From Megaustenia siamemsis (lineage: Eukaryota > Mollusca > Gastropoda > Stylommatophora > Ariophantidae), in assembly GCA_032433765.1 (NCBI GenBank), contig JAVIAB010000124.1, positions 91,568,845 through 91,632,844 of the forward strand: 64,000 nt of DNA. The letters run 5' to 3'. Numbering within the stretch: the first letter of the stretch is position 1; every line of letters starts with the position of its first letter. Shown here piece after piece: positions 1-11,846 of this stretch. The notes beneath the pieces are model-generated. The model was not told the DNA's origin, did no database searches, and saw nothing but the letters and a program-made list of their open reading frames with translations. A program made the translations under genes and the position numbers.

Positions 1-164
1 CGATTTTTAGTTGAAATAAGACCAACAAGTGTTTTGTTTCTAAATACAGAGAATTTCATTCCCAAACTGTTAACTGTCCAAACCGGGATACCACTACAGA
101 AGAAGGTGATGAAGATTATGACGGTGGTGATAGATGACCGCTTCGGTGTAATGATAGTCTTTAC
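1..164 (-). pseudogene. GPCR gene A, last exon, 5' part (runs off window)
   Basis: This is the beginning of the last exon of a chemosensory-type class A GPCR. Read on the minus strand it starts after a CAG acceptor and codes VKTIITPKRSS followed by a TM4-like hydrophobic stretch (IFITFFCSGIPVW) and an ECL2-like segment (GMKFSVFRNKTLV), open to the window edge. It aligns well with the first part of the gene B last exon (24067-24720). With 2949-3161 (exon 2) and 6442-6619 (exon 1) it makes one minus-strand gene in the right order. It is called a pseudogene because the two upstream exons carry disabling changes; this exon itself looks intact as far as it can be seen. TM5-TM7 should lie left of the window. 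Confidence 0.62.
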
Positions 165-1274
165 CTGGATAGAACGAAAAGATTATTATTTAATCAGATC
201 AACGTTTAGAAATATTTAAACTGTCTATGTGTTGGCTTTGTCGGCAGTGTAAGACCTATTGGTCGAAACGTTGGTGATGTCAAACATCCGTTCAGTTGCA
301 ACAAATGTTATTTTACGTGTTTTATTTCTTATCGTCGAACAGCATAGCTATTTTGATTATATCAATTCCTACTTTAGAAAATATATCACTTGCTCTTAAA
401 TCATTTGTCATATAAATGGGGCATGGTTAACGTCTCTTGAAGTGAATGATGTCTGTGATGTAAGAAACCAGATTAGTAATGTTTATATACTATTATTTGT
501 TAAAATTAAATAATGACATAAATATACCCAAGCATACGACACATATATACATTGGACTATGCGGGTGTAAATAAAAAGTATTAAATTTACAGAAAGAGGC
601 TTCATCTGACTGTAGAGGATATGTAGCAAGGTGATGCAATTATAAACCATGTGTTATCCATACTATGCCTGCTTGTTGCGGGTGCTACTGAGTTAAGTGC
701 ACTGTGCACACTGTGAGCTGTGTGTCTCATCCGTTTTGATCATGTTTCGATATACCAATTGTTTACAATGAATGATGATATCGTATGACAGGGAACAGTT
801 GGCTGTGTTCACTTTCTGCGCGGTTTCGCAGTATGTCTTTTGGCGTGTGCTGAGACTGCTACGATGGGGACTACAATTACCTTTCTTTGACTGGGAGATG
901 AGATATTAATTCGGATGATTACGCTGGCACGGACGGTTGAGAAATTATGGATTTTAATTCGTTTGCAGTGATACCGGGGCCTTCCATAACCAAATAGCCA
1001 AATCCACATTATTCCCCCCTCCCCCTTAAATCATATAGACATTGTCATACTGTTGTATCTAGCGAAGTTTGCTGGAGAGAAATGATTATCGTTACGCAAC
1101 TCCTTACAGCTGAAATGGAGTTCGGGTGCAAGTATGTTCGCCATTGAAAAAGAATAAACTGTTGATTTCATTTGAGAGATTTAGCTTCAACACTATTTTC
1201 CAGTCTGCATAGACCAATGCTTGACCAGTTAATATTTGTAATGCAGAGTACGCTTCTTGGTGCTTTTGACAACA
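165..1274. other. Intron 2 of GPCR gene A, no gene seen
   Basis: AT-rich non-coding sequence between the putative last exon and exon 2 of gene A. I see no conserved coding motif, RNA gene or mobile element with definable ends. Confidence 0.5.
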
Positions 1275-1680
1275 GAAAAAAAAACGAGGAGAGGAAAGCA
1301 AAATTTAAAAAAAACGAGAAAATGAAAGCAAAATTTAAAAAAAAAACGAGGAGATGAAAGCAAAATAAAAAAACGAGGAGATGAAAGCAAAAAAAAAAAA
1401 AACAAGGAGATGAAAGCAAAATGAAAAAAACGAGGAGAGGAAAGCAAAATAAAAAAACGAGGAGATGAAAGCAAAATGAAAAAAACGAGGAGAGGAAAGC
1501 AAAATAAAAAAACGAGGAGATGAAAGCAGAATTTTAAAAAAACGAGGAGAGGAAAGCAAAATAAAAAAACGAGAAGATGAAAACAGAATAAAAAAAAATC
1601 GAGGAGAGGAAAGCAAAATAAAAAAACGAGGAGATGAAAGCAAAATAAAAAAAACAAAGAGAGGAAAGCAAAATAAAAAG
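1275..1680. repeat. Polypurine minisatellite
   Basis: About sixteen imperfect copies of a 24-27 bp purine-rich unit of the form ACGAGGAGATGAAAGCAAAA with poly-A spacers of variable length. Nearly every base on the plus strand is A or G. The long Phe/Leu/Ser-rich minus-strand reading frames here are translations of the repeat and not genes. It lies in intron 2 of GPCR gene A. Confidence 0.92.
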
Positions 1681-2948
1681 TCAAAAGCAGCTGATAGATT
1701 GGTTGAGTAAGATATCAAGAAAAGGAATTGTATAAATAGCTCCAGTGATATAAAATTGTGGAGAAATATATTACCAACACAACAGGTACTAAACGTGATG
1801 ATGATGTTGATGATTATGATGATGTTATATCTATTCTGTGAGCCCAATTGTCACATTAAACTGTATCTTGCACTTCTTCATCTTTGTTTCACCAAATGAT
1901 TACTTTTCTTCATCCTTCGTCCCAGACGTTAAGTGCCATAGATAATTTATGTTGTCATTAACAAAAGGCTGAGCCTTTCGGCCCCACACACCTGATTTAA
2001 GATGAGTATTTTGAGTATATAGTTGTCTTCTTTCTTAGATCCATATTCCCGCGTCATGGAATGTTCCAGTATCGGATTGTCGCCTCTGTTTACTCGTTCG
2101 GCCAGACATTTTGGATTTTGGGTTGCCATCTCTCTTAAATCTTTATTGGCTCGGCCAGGCTGGCTAGTCTGCTACCACAGCGGTGTGATTTAGGATCTAG
2201 ATTAACGTTGGCTCAACGATCCTCATATAAAATAATTAGTAATTAGTCGCTGACCGCTTTCAACCCTGTTGATGATCGTGATGAGCCCTTATCTCCGATG
2301 GATATTTGTTTGTGGTAGTTAGTCTACATTCTGGTAAAATAACAGATACCACGGATTTTCTAGTCGTTCAACGTCGTATTCAATGTTTAGTTGTAATACA
2401 CGTATATCATCATTTATCATTGCATATTAAATTGTTACAAAATAAAAGGCAACAGTGTGAGGTGTGAATCTAGGTCATACCAAATTATGGTTTCATGTCA
2501 ATCTGTAGTGACTAGAAACATGCAACTAATGTCGCCTTTAGCATAGACTCCTCAGCGATATCGAAAATCCTCGATCTTAACAAAGCTTCAACTGTAGTCC
2601 TCATTTTACCTGGTAAATGGCTGAATCACAAGTTTTTTGTTTTTTTTTTAAATCAAACTTCATGTGCTACCACGGCTCGATTTAGCCGAACGGTGACCAT
2701 TACTTTTGCTATCAATAACACATCTTTTTACATTAATCTGCTTTAACTGTAACAATATAATCTCATATATTGAAATATTAATATCAAATACATTATATAA
2801 GAAACATATATGAAGTTCATAAAACAATTTTAAGTTCATAAAACTTGATCGATGTTCCTTTTGTTGCCATTTTCATGTTCGAGTGGGTGCATTTACAAAC
2901 TAAACTAACAATTAATTATTTCTTTAAAAACGGATAAACATCCACAAC
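1681..2948. other. Rest of intron 2 of GPCR gene A
   Basis: No gene, SINE or LINE recognised. It is AT-rich with short homopolymers. Confidence 0.5.
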
Positions 2949-3161
2949 CTTTAAAGGAATGGTTATACACAGACACCTCTCTAGAGTAATCATGGCCGTG
3001 ATACAGGTGCTGACTCTGCCAAAAGACAAGTACGATTGAGAATGCCAAGTACGAAACTTCAAATGGGTCGAAGGGCAAATCAGCTGCGGTGACAGCAGGA
3101 GTTATTCCAATGCAGATCAGAATCATCGTCACAGATATGCCAAGGTCAGATACAGCTAAAC
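2949..3161 (-). pseudogene. GPCR gene A exon 2 (TM2-TM3), frameshifted
   Basis: On the minus strand, after a TTAG acceptor, the exon codes GLAVSDLGISVTMIL (TM2) and an ECL1-like segment with DPFEVSYLAF. It ends with CITAMITLERCLCITIPLK, the TM3 end with the ERC motif that replaces DRY in mollusc chemosensory receptors. It stops at AAG before a GTTGTG donor. The length is 213 nt against 215 nt in gene B, and the shift falls inside TM3 near 3010-3025, so the ERC half is in a different frame from the TM2 half. That breaks the gene unless the difference is a sequence error. Neighbours: exon 1 at 6442-6619, last exon at 1-164, all minus. Confidence 0.7.
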
Positions 3162-4132
3162 CTAAGTTTTACCAATTGAAAGAAATTAAGAAAAAAAATG
3201 CAGCTTATATTGAAAATTAATATTTCCCTGTCTAAAATAAGGGATACTTTTTTTTCAATAAAAAAAAAAAAAACAATTCCTTACTCACTTTGTAATTTAC
3301 TTGATTTAATATTGTAACTATTTTCCTAACGATTCGTTGATCGTTATTGTGTGTTTAATGTGTATATTTTGTTTATTTTACACGATTACGGATTTTGCCT
3401 AAACGTTGTAGCTTAGCAGCTCAATACTATTTTATGTTTAGTTTCTTTTTTTTCGCAACTATACACGTATAGTATTTCATATTTATTCTATTCGATATAT
3501 CTTCTTATCTCCTAGTACATTTGATCTCGGTAGTTGTTATTTTTTTATGGTCTTGACAGCAGGGATAAATAACATTTTCATACTAATCTTGTGTTGCCAA
3601 TTTCAAAAGTGGTCATTGAATTAAGCCCACACAGAAAATTACAACCTGCAAAATGAGGTGCCTGCGAAAGATAAATAAACAACACAAAGATAGGGCTATA
3701 TATCAAATGTGAAAATGAGAGGGCAACCAGACCAAACAACATCAGAAGCGTTCTGGCTTAAAGCATCAGAACAGAGAGCAAGAGGTAGACAAAGAAAGAG
3801 ATGAGTTGGCGGCATAAAAGACATAAGCGATAATCAAAACATTTCTATCTTAACAGCCTCAGATAGCCAAAGAATGACATTGCGTCAGAAAGGAAAGTCA
3901 CTAAAATAACAATCAGACATAAGATTGTACATTCCTCCTGTCTTCTGAGACACCTCAAGACAACGGGAGAGTGATAAAAGAGAAAGAATAAAACACATAT
4001 CCTCTCTCATTAGAGCTACAATAAAATAGCAATATTTTCTACACGTTGTGATGACAAGGCACAATACTATCGATATGTACTCTTCTCTTTTTTTTCTTCT
4101 TCTTTCCCTTTGAACTAAAAACATTAACTTTC
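3162..4132. other. Intron 1 of GPCR gene A, left part
   Basis: AT-rich intronic sequence with homopolymer runs. No coding or RNA feature recognised. Confidence 0.45.
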
Positions 4133-5455
4133 ATTACATTGCCTAAAAGGAATGGTGCAGTTGAATGCAGTGACTTTAGAACAATAAGCCTAATGAGTCA
4201 TGTTACAAAAATCTTGCTAAAAGTTATACAAGGAAGGATTCAGAATAAAATCAATACTGAATTAGATGAGCAGCAATTTGGATTTAGGAAATATAGCGGG
4301 ACAAAAGAAGCCATATTCTGCATGAGAACATTAATCGAAAAATACACAGAAGTAAACATACCAATATATGATTGCTTCATAGACTACACCAAAGCTTTTG
4401 ATAGAGTACACCACAAACAACTTATAGAATGCCTAAAAGAGATACATCTAGATGACATGGATATACGACTAATATGCAATCTATACTGGGAGCAAACAGC
4501 AATAATAAAATATAACAAAGAGTTCTCTACACCCATTGATATAAAAAGAGGAGTAAGACAAGGATGCATCCTATCACCAAGCTTGTTCAATCTATACACT
4601 GAGCAAATCTTTAAAAACATCATAGAGATGCCAGGCCTACAAATTAATGGAAAGATAATCAATAACCTAAGATATGCTGATGATACTGTACTACTAGCAG
4701 AAAATCCTAAAGACCTACAACAATTACTTAATGAAATAAACACGACAAGCAAAAAATATGGACTAGATATGAATATCAAAAAGACTAAAACTATGATCAT
4801 AAACAAAGAAAATACTCAAAACCCGCAAGTGGATATCAAAATTGAAGGAATAGACCTTGAGACAGTTCAGAACTATAACTACCTTGGACATACTATAACC
4901 AGTGATGGAAAATGTACAACTGAAATAAACAAAAGAATAGGAATGGCAAAAAGTAATTTTAATGTCATGAAGGACATACTAACATCAAAACAAATAACAC
5001 CAGAGCTAAAACTAAGAATAGCAAAATGTTACATCTTCTCAATATTCCTATATGGTGCTGAAACATGGACATTAGACAAGAAAACAGAACAGAGAATTGA
5101 AGCCTTTGAAATGTGGATATATAGAAGAATAGGTAGAATTGGATGGAAGGAAAAGAAAACAAACGACGAAGTCTTAAAACAACTAAAAATGAAAAGAGAA
5201 CTTCTGAACACAATTAGAACAAGACAAATGCGATTCTTAGGCCATGTTAAAAGACACAACAGCCTACTGAAAGTGATCCTGGAGGGGAAAATACAAGGTA
5301 AAAGAGGCAGAGGCAGACCAAGATTAACATGGACGAGTAACATCAAAAGATGGACAAATCAACCGATGACAACCTGCACCATCAAAGCAAGAGATAGAGC
5401 AAAATGGCGCTCCATGGTAGCCAACCTTCGTTGCGGAGACGGCACTCAATGATGA
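4133..5455 (+). mobile_element. RTE/BovB-like LINE, 5'-truncated, RT intact to C-terminus
   Basis: A reading frame of 437 codons (from 4139) covers most of a reverse transcriptase and its C-terminal tail. Visible RT motifs are FGFRKYSGTKEA, FIDYTKAFDRVHHKQ, RGVRQGCILSPSLFN and the catalytic RYADDTVLLAE. After the thumb come NYLGHTITSDGKC, YGAETWTLDKK and the basic tail GKRGRGRPRLTW, an arrangement known from RTE-clade LINEs such as BovB. The APE endonuclease and the first RT motifs are missing, as expected from 5' truncation during target-primed insertion. The 3' end runs into a short ATGATGATGA tail. The frame is uninterrupted, so this is a fairly young copy. It lies in intron 1 of GPCR gene A, opposite to that gene. 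Confidence 0.9.
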
Positions 5456-5974
5456 TGAATCTTCGTTGCACATCAAACAACTCAATAAATGCTGAAATCC
5501 TTTTCTCAGTATATGCCCCACCCTGCATTAACGTGTGAAATCATTTCTTTGTTGGTTAAACCGGCCTCTTTGACCTCTCTCACAGCGCCTTTGTCTGATA
5601 TCACCTTTATTGATCGATAATGCATTGATTGATAATACAGCAAGGCTTCAGTTTCACATTCATCGCTTTAATAATGAACGAATCCTTCCGCCCTGTCAGG
5701 CGAAATCAATAATAATTTCTTACGTTATAATAGAAGCCTCCGTTAGTCACAGTTGACTATGGATTTTTCAGCACCCCTAGAAATGTTTTTTTTTCTTTAC
5801 TTTCGCCGTGCATGTTTTTTTCTATGAAATTATCTGCTTTTTGTTTAAGTTGGAGCTTTAGAGTGTTTTTCCAAAGATTGTGGCCCGCAGCTATTTCTTG
5901 CCAGGCTGCAGGGTTATAATATAGTGTTATATAACTTAGTGTTATGTAACCTCAACCATATCATATATACATAT
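5456..5974. other. Intronic sequence without features
   Basis: No gene or element recognised between two LINE pieces in intron 1 of GPCR gene A. Confidence 0.4.
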
Positions 5975-6290
5975 ATATCATCATCATCATCATGTGCCAT
6001 ACCGTTTTGGCGTAGGTGATCATGTCCCTCCACACTGTTCTATCTACAGTATATCGTATCAGTTCTCTTGTTGACTGTTTTCCATGCCATGACACCAAGC
6101 TATCCAGTATTTTCTCTCTTTGTCGTCCACGATCTCTCTTTCCTTTTATTTTGCCTGTTGTAACCAAGTATTCCAACTTTCCTCTTCTCATGTTGTGCCC
6201 GAAAAATGTTGATTGCTTCTTTCTGATATTTTTTAAGAGCTCCCTTTTTGTGTTGGCCTCTTTGAGAACTTCCTCATTGGTCTTTTTAGC

Positions 6291-6298
<8 letters not shown>
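5975..6298 (-). mobile_element. RTE-like LINE 3' fragment
   Basis: Minus-strand 3' end of a second RTE-like family. The tail is (TGATGATG)n at 5978-5992. Upstream lie the coded segments RRGKLEYLVTTGKIKG and GRQREKILDSLVSWHGKQ, followed by a degraded FRNI-type stretch. The same block recurs at 13888, 15316, 17005/19216, 45300 and 49268. This copy is cut at its 5' side by a (TA)n microsatellite. Confidence 0.85.

Positions 6299-6350
<52 letters not shown>
6299..6350. repeat. (TA)n microsatellite
   Basis: About 26 TA dinucleotides directly abutting the truncated LINE fragment. Confidence 0.97.
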
Positions 6351-6352
<2 letters not shown>

Positions 6353-6441
6353 TTTTATAAACGTGATAAATTGGAGAACCTTTCTCATTGCAGGAGTATG
6401 TGAACGTTATTTACATATATAATATACCAAGCTTTATTTAG

Positions 6442-6619
6442 CTAATAAACTTATGTTAGCAGTATCTTCAAAACCAAGTTTAGTGAAACAAATGACGTTG
6501 ATTATGTTTGTGATCACACCAAAGATGCCCATTAACTGACACAAAGCAGTGCAAACAATCCAAGTATAGATTATTACTGCTTGGTCACTTATAAACAACA
6601 TGTCTTTGGATGAAGACAT
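6442..6619 (-). pseudogene. GPCR gene A exon 1 (N-terminus and TM1), donor lost
   Basis: First coding exon, starting at the ATG at 6617-6619: MSSSKDMLFISDQAV, then TM1 with the conserved FGVITNIINVICF and the turn GFEDTANISLL. The coding part is 178 nt and ends in phase 1, exactly as in gene B (43343-43520) and gene C (58398-58575). In those two a GTTAGT or GTAAGT donor follows. Here the bases after the exon are CTAAAT, so the GT donor is missing and the frame runs into a stop three codons later. Together with the exon 2 frameshift this marks the gene as decayed. The TM1 protein sequence itself is intact. Confidence 0.72.
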
Positions 6620-8470
6620 TTCATCGACACACTTATGATGTAGATGAGCGTTACTGACAAAATGTTCTTGTTTGCTTTAGCACTGCTGTATTTGGTTTAA
6701 ATAGCAAGCAATGCCATTCCTTCTTATGCGTGTATTACTTTGTACTGCCACATGTTCCATAAAATTCCGTGGGAAATTCATGCTTTCTGTTCTAATATAA
6801 TTGATTCGCATTGCTAGTTAGAAGTTTTTGGTTTGTTATAATTTATGTCATAAAATCTATTAATTAGACTTTAGATCTTCCCCATTTACTGAACAAATCT
6901 TTATAATAAATACTGTTTCTAAAGAAAGTAATTACTTAAAGGAAGTATTTTCAGCTTGTCTATATTTATACATATCTATGGCAGCAACTCTTATTGTCCT
7001 AATTAACAGCACTTGTCAATTATCCGTGTAAAATTATTGTATTTTGTAGTAAGGTTTCAAAACATTAATAATTTTAAGACCTCTCAATTACGAGAAAGTA
7101 AAGTAACGGGAAAGTGAAGGTGAATTTTAAAATTAATTTCGAAAATTAGTAGAAAATAGTAATTGAAAATTATTATATCATCATTGCAATTTTACATGCT
7201 GAGTGACGAACGGTCATTGTTATTAGCGTGTACCATAATAACTATGGATTCATGTTAAATGTGAGTCATTTTGCGAAAGTTATTCATATACATTTTGGAT
7301 TTAACTCCAGCGAAATCTTAATTTAACATACGCATTTAGATTAATATTTAGATATTATATATTACTTACTGTAAGTTACTTATTATATAATATTATACTT
7401 TATTATTTACAAGCCTGTGGAGATTACACAGTTTGACTATTTACAATCATTTACCGTAATTTCCCGGTTTCCTATTAAACATACTTAGCTATAAATTAAC
7501 ACCATTTACTTGCATTGCCGGTTTCTGATGCTAAAAAAGGACACATAGATGTATTATTACTGTAAATCTTGACACAAAATGAAAACGTTCAAATCGGTGA
7601 AATGGGATAATTGTTGTTGATAACCCGTAGCTATTTCTGATGTTGATATTCTTGTGTCAGCTGAGTTTAGATAAGTACAAATATTAAATATATAAAAATA
7701 TTAAATACTGAGGGTCCGCAAGTAGTACTGCAGAGAATAAGCATAACACAATTGAAGCAGTTAAACCAAAAGAAAAACAAGACAAACTACACATGACGTT
7801 TTTTCAGATCAGTGTATGGTTCTCTAGATTGGATTATGTGTTCAACTCTTTCAATATGGGAGGATTTTATAAATTTAGCGGTAGAGATTTCGGAGACAAA
7901 ATTTTTCATGTTTCTAAATATTAATCTACATATTTATATGTATGCAACATTTAACATATATACATTTTTAGATAATTGAAGAAGGATTTATATTTTACAA
8001 ATATCAGGGTGGTATAAGACGTATAAAGATAATATGGTCTGATGACATTTACACTAATATAATAAAATTGAGAGTGACGCACTGTGCGGCTAAACGTACA
8101 TGACCGAATTCAGCATGCAACATGGTGCGTAGAAACGTACGGAAAGAGTTAATTTGAATAGTGTGTCTGTTATACCTGATGAAGCTTTCGCCGAAACGTC
8201 GAAGTTTGTTTTATCTTTCTATTAGTTTAGCTGTTTCATACCATGTTGTTTTTACTTTACATACACTGAGTGTATAATAAGGTAAATGGGAATAGGCGAA
8301 TCACAGTTAAGGAAGTGGTAGTAACAAAGAAAGAATACATGTGATGCTAACAATAAAGAACATTTCACTAATTAATTAAAATATCTAGGACGGGTGTTAT
8401 CTGGAAATGCCAAGTGTACATTAGAGATGAAATAAAGAAAGATATTAGGTAAGTTTATGTCCGACTATGA
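6620..8470. other. Intergenic, no gene seen
   Basis: Strongly AT-rich sequence upstream of GPCR gene A. Any promoter of that gene should lie at its left end, but I cannot point to a specific element. A short CTGATGA...GAAAC motif at 8176-8197 is discussed in the findings. Confidence 0.4.
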
Positions 8471-9063
8471 AGACAAAATGTAAAATACGTCAATGAATTT
8501 AAATATATGGGAACAATGTTAACCTCAGATGGTAGATGTACAACAGAGGTGAGATGCAGAATGGCTCAGGCAAAATGAGCTTTCCAAAAAAATGAGGAAT
8601 TTACTATGCAATCCACTTTTGACAACAGAGACAAGAAAAAGAGTCTTAAATGTTATGTAGTGCCAGTCTTAACATATGGATGTGAATCATGGCCAATAGG
8701 ACAACAGACATGAAGATCACTGGAGGCTGTAGAAATGTGGTTTTACAGAAAAATGTTGAGAATAAAGAAGAGTAATGAAAACGTTCTTAAATAGGCTGAA
8801 GCAAAAATAAGGCTAATATCATATATTATAGGAAGAAACAATCATATTTTTTGGCCATGTAATGAGAGGTGGTCAGCTGGAATATATTGTAACAAATGGG
8901 AAAATTGAAGGGCGAAGATATAGAGGAAATCAAAGAGAAAAAAATACCAGACAGCTTATTAAGAAAATGGCTTGGCAATAGGTCAACAACAGAAATAATA
9001 AATAACTGTCGAGATCGCAAGTTGTGGAGAGACATAATCACCTACTTCATCAGGTACGGTACT

Positions 9064-9100
<37 letters not shown>
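8471..9100 (+). mobile_element. Degenerate RTE-like LINE 3' fragment
   Basis: Plus-strand remnant of the RT C-terminal region. Recognisable pieces, in broken frames, are YVNEFKYMGTMLTSDGRCTT, LTYGCESW and VEMWFYRKMLRI, then GHVMRGGQLEYIVT and the 3' end RDRKLWRDII-like. It terminates in a long (GAT)n tail at 9064-9100. Several stops and frameshifts make it inactive. Close relatives in this window are 13121-13653, 49440-50052 and 52600-53078. Confidence 0.85.
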
Positions 9101-10350
9101 AAAAAAAGATGTATTTAATGTCAAGCACAGCTTGTTTTGATTTCATAAAACATAAGTCCTTAACCATCGACAAAACTGCCCAATCAGTTGGACTTATATA
9201 AATTTAATTTTACGGAGAATATTGATAATAATACAAGGAACAGCTATCAAAACTGATGAGGATCTTAAAAAAAAATGAATGAACTTGGGGAGACATGTGT
9301 TTAATTATACCAATCCTAGCCTACATGAAGAGAAATGCGTGTTAAATTGTATTTGTGATAATTATTTGAGGAAAAAAGAGTATCAAAGTGGGTCGTTATC
9401 ATAATATCGAGATTTCGCTCGTGAACGGCAAATAAAAAAAAAGCAGGTTATGGGGGTCATTGTAAACTCTCATTATGACTCACAAAGTGAACCACGAGAA
9501 GTTTACACATAAGGGAAAATGTGAAGTTTAGTAACAGTAAGCACGAAGTAGGAACATTATTTTTGCTCGTAAAGATGTCTCAAGCCTCATAAATACACGG
9601 TTGCCTTGTCAGCCACTGGCCATGGAAGGAAAACGAAGGCGAAGAAATTGATTGGATAGCTTGTACGGACTAATGATGATATGTAATTTTGTGACATCAT
9701 CCTTATAATTTGAAGCTAATATCAAATCGAAAAGACACCGTGTTGCATTTAATATAACATAAAAATGTCGTGTGTTCGGGTATAGGTGACCTGTCTCTAC
9801 AATTGTCTTAATATATAGTTAGGAGCTCTAGATTAACTACCTGCGAACGTCACTGCAGGGAAAATGAACTATCAGATCTTACAACCTCACATCGATCCCC
9901 ATGGTTACAACGTGCGTCAAAACAGGTCACATAGCGAGGTGAGGATCGTCATCTTCGGTACAGTGGTGGTCTGTTTATATAAATGACAAAGGTACCTCCA
10001 GGCAGGACACGTCCCAGCTGATTCTAGTAATTCACGAAAAGCCATTGCTACAACAACTTCACCAACGTCTCTCTAATAACTCACAGCTCTTGTTCACTTC
10101 ATATGTTGTTGTTTTTGCATTCGCCAGCTTTAAACTCTGGCGAAGTCCCTATAGACTAGGAACTGAATTTTGCGTGTTAATGCATTTTTTCCTGGCAGTC
10201 ATGTGCACAGGGGTCCCTCGCCGCACAGGCAGATAACTCCGAATTCGGAGGTACTCATGTTTTTTTCCGTCAATGAGTAACTGACGTTTCAAGCCTGGTC
10301 TCGCTTCTGAGACCAGGGGTGGTTGCCGCAGAGAGAAATCATAAATACAA
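9101..10350. other. Intergenic, no gene seen
   Basis: No coding motif recognised. The short frames at 10045-10236 and 10289-10633 match nothing I know. Confidence 0.4.
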
Positions 10351-10354
10351 ATCC

Positions 10355-10436
10355 CAACCGGTGTAGCCGAGATTTGAAACTACAACCTCTCTGTCTCGAG
10401 GCCGGCGTCTTGCATAAAGACCAACTAGTCCCCCAT
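10355..10436 (-). repeat. Possible tRNA-like SINE head fragment
   Basis: On the minus strand this segment has an A-box-like stretch (TTGGTCTTTATGCAAGACGCC region) and a B-box-like GTAGTTTCAAATCTCGGC at tRNA-like spacing. It has no recognisable SINE body or target duplication, so it is a weak call. It could be a decayed tRNA-derived repeat or chance. Confidence 0.3.
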
Positions 10437-10708
10437 GGACTGGGAATATGAGGAAACTGCAACAAAGGACACTTTTCATGCATAGCTTTCAATGGTTCCT
10501 GCCGCCTATCCACCGTATACCAGAAGTTCACGTCCTCCTGAAAGTGATGATCGTCATATTTCTTTAAAAATGTATAGCGCTTGATGATGTTAGGCCATCG
10601 TTGTTGACTCCAATTCCGAACATATAAACACACAGTTAGTCGTCAGATTATCCCCGTCTGCACATCAAACAACAGACCGTAAGATTAGCGTAAGGCCGGT
10701 CTTGGGAT

Positions 10709-11087
10709 TTACGATGAGCCATTACCACTACCTATGACACTCTGGCATTTGTACATCAGGTGGGCAAGTTTGATATCCTTAAACGATAGACTGTAATGAA
10801 GACCAATACAATTCTGATATTTAGGATCAAGAGTGGTAATGTCCCCTATAGAGAAATAATGCATGACGCTCATGTAATCGTATTCAACACCGTAAGTTTT
10901 AAGGCTTGGCACTATTTTAAAGTTGGCACTTGATAATACAAGTGGAGTCGTGGTTATTCTGATGTACTTATCTCGATCAGGACGAGTCATCTCATGATGA
11001 AAGCCTACTGCATGCCCAATCTCGTGTACGATTGATCCTGTATGTGCCCAATTGATCCCCACGTTCTGTGTTGCCACGTCATTTTCC
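10709..11087 (-). pseudogene. Astacin metalloprotease, C-terminal half of catalytic domain
   Basis: This exon codes the zinc site of an M12A (astacin) protease: HEIGHAVGFHHEMTRPDRD matches HExxHxxGFxHExxRxDRD, with three zinc-binding His and the catalytic Glu. The Met-turn SVMHYF follows about 40 residues later, as does the typical IGLHYSLSFKDIKLAHLMYKC end with its LS.xDI motif. The exon probably starts after the TTTAG acceptor at 11088-11089. The first ~80 residues of a normal ~200-residue catalytic domain are absent, and only about 190 bp separate this exon from the propeptide exon, too little to hold them. The phases of the two exons also do not match. The gene is therefore probably truncated, or an exon was deleted. 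The product would have been secreted. Confidence 0.75.
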
Positions 11088-11282
11088 CTAAATATGACCA
11101 AAAACCACCTGACTGTATAAAATTCTTCTGCCATTGGAATTCGTTAAATTTTCAGTAAAATGTAGGCAGGTATAGTGCATCCACTGTTTAATAGATTATA
11201 TGATTGCCCATTGCGTATTCAAATTGATATCACTTGCGATTTCATAATGTACTATCCCGCCAGGCTATAAATTACTCAGTAC

Positions 11283-11552
11283 TTTCATTTTTTTGCGTTT
11301 TCTCTTGCCGAACACACTTTTGTACTGATCAATGGGCATCTTAATATCCACCTGAGTTAGAATATCGATACCGTAGTTTGAGTTGACATGAAACACATCC
11401 AATGCATTTAAGCTGGTGATGCCTTTAATGATCTCGTTATCCATGGCTTCCGTCTCAGCTAAGACTGGAAGAGCTATCAGGAATACGCAAGCCACTTTCA
11501 CGAAGAATAAAGGATGAGGATTCATCGGATTTTTAATGTTCGGTTTTGCCAT
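11283..11552 (-). CDS. Astacin signal peptide and propeptide exon
   Basis: Minus-strand exon starting at the ATG at 11550-11552; a second ATG ten codons in (MNPHPLFFVK) fits a signal peptide better. The segment FFVKVACVFLIALPVLAETEA is a typical secretion signal. After it comes a short propeptide (DILTQVDIKMPIDQYKSVFG) ending in the multibasic KRKRKK, a likely furin-type maturation site just before the catalytic domain, as in other astacins. A GTACTG sequence at 11277-11282 could be the donor. The partner exon is 10709-11087. Assignment to the same gene is inferred from order, strand and the secreted prodomain architecture. Confidence 0.6.
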
Positions 11553-11833
11553 TATGATTGATATAACAGTTTAATTTATTTATTCCAAGAGTTTTTTGGT
11601 GCGAGATAATTATTGTTTCCTTCAAGTAGTATATCATTTAATTCGTTCAACTCATACTAAACTATTCTTCCAAAATGCCTGAGTTCTAATCTCGATATTT
11701 TCCTCTAATTCTTTTTCTATCAATTCTTGCAATTGTTACATTACATATTTCAATTGTTCTATTCTCATGATTTGGCCTTCAACAATAATTGTTTCCTCTT
11801 GATGATGATAATCGATTGTCTTTATGATTTAGC

Positions 11834-11846
11834 AAATGTTAGCATG
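11834..11846. repeat. SINE target-site duplication, left
   Basis: AAATGTTAGCATG, repeated exactly at 12108-12120 on the other side of the SINE. Confidence 0.93.

Noticed and set aside
1229..1847. Long Phe/Leu/Ser-rich minus-strand frames
   Set aside because: They are translations of the polypurine minisatellite.
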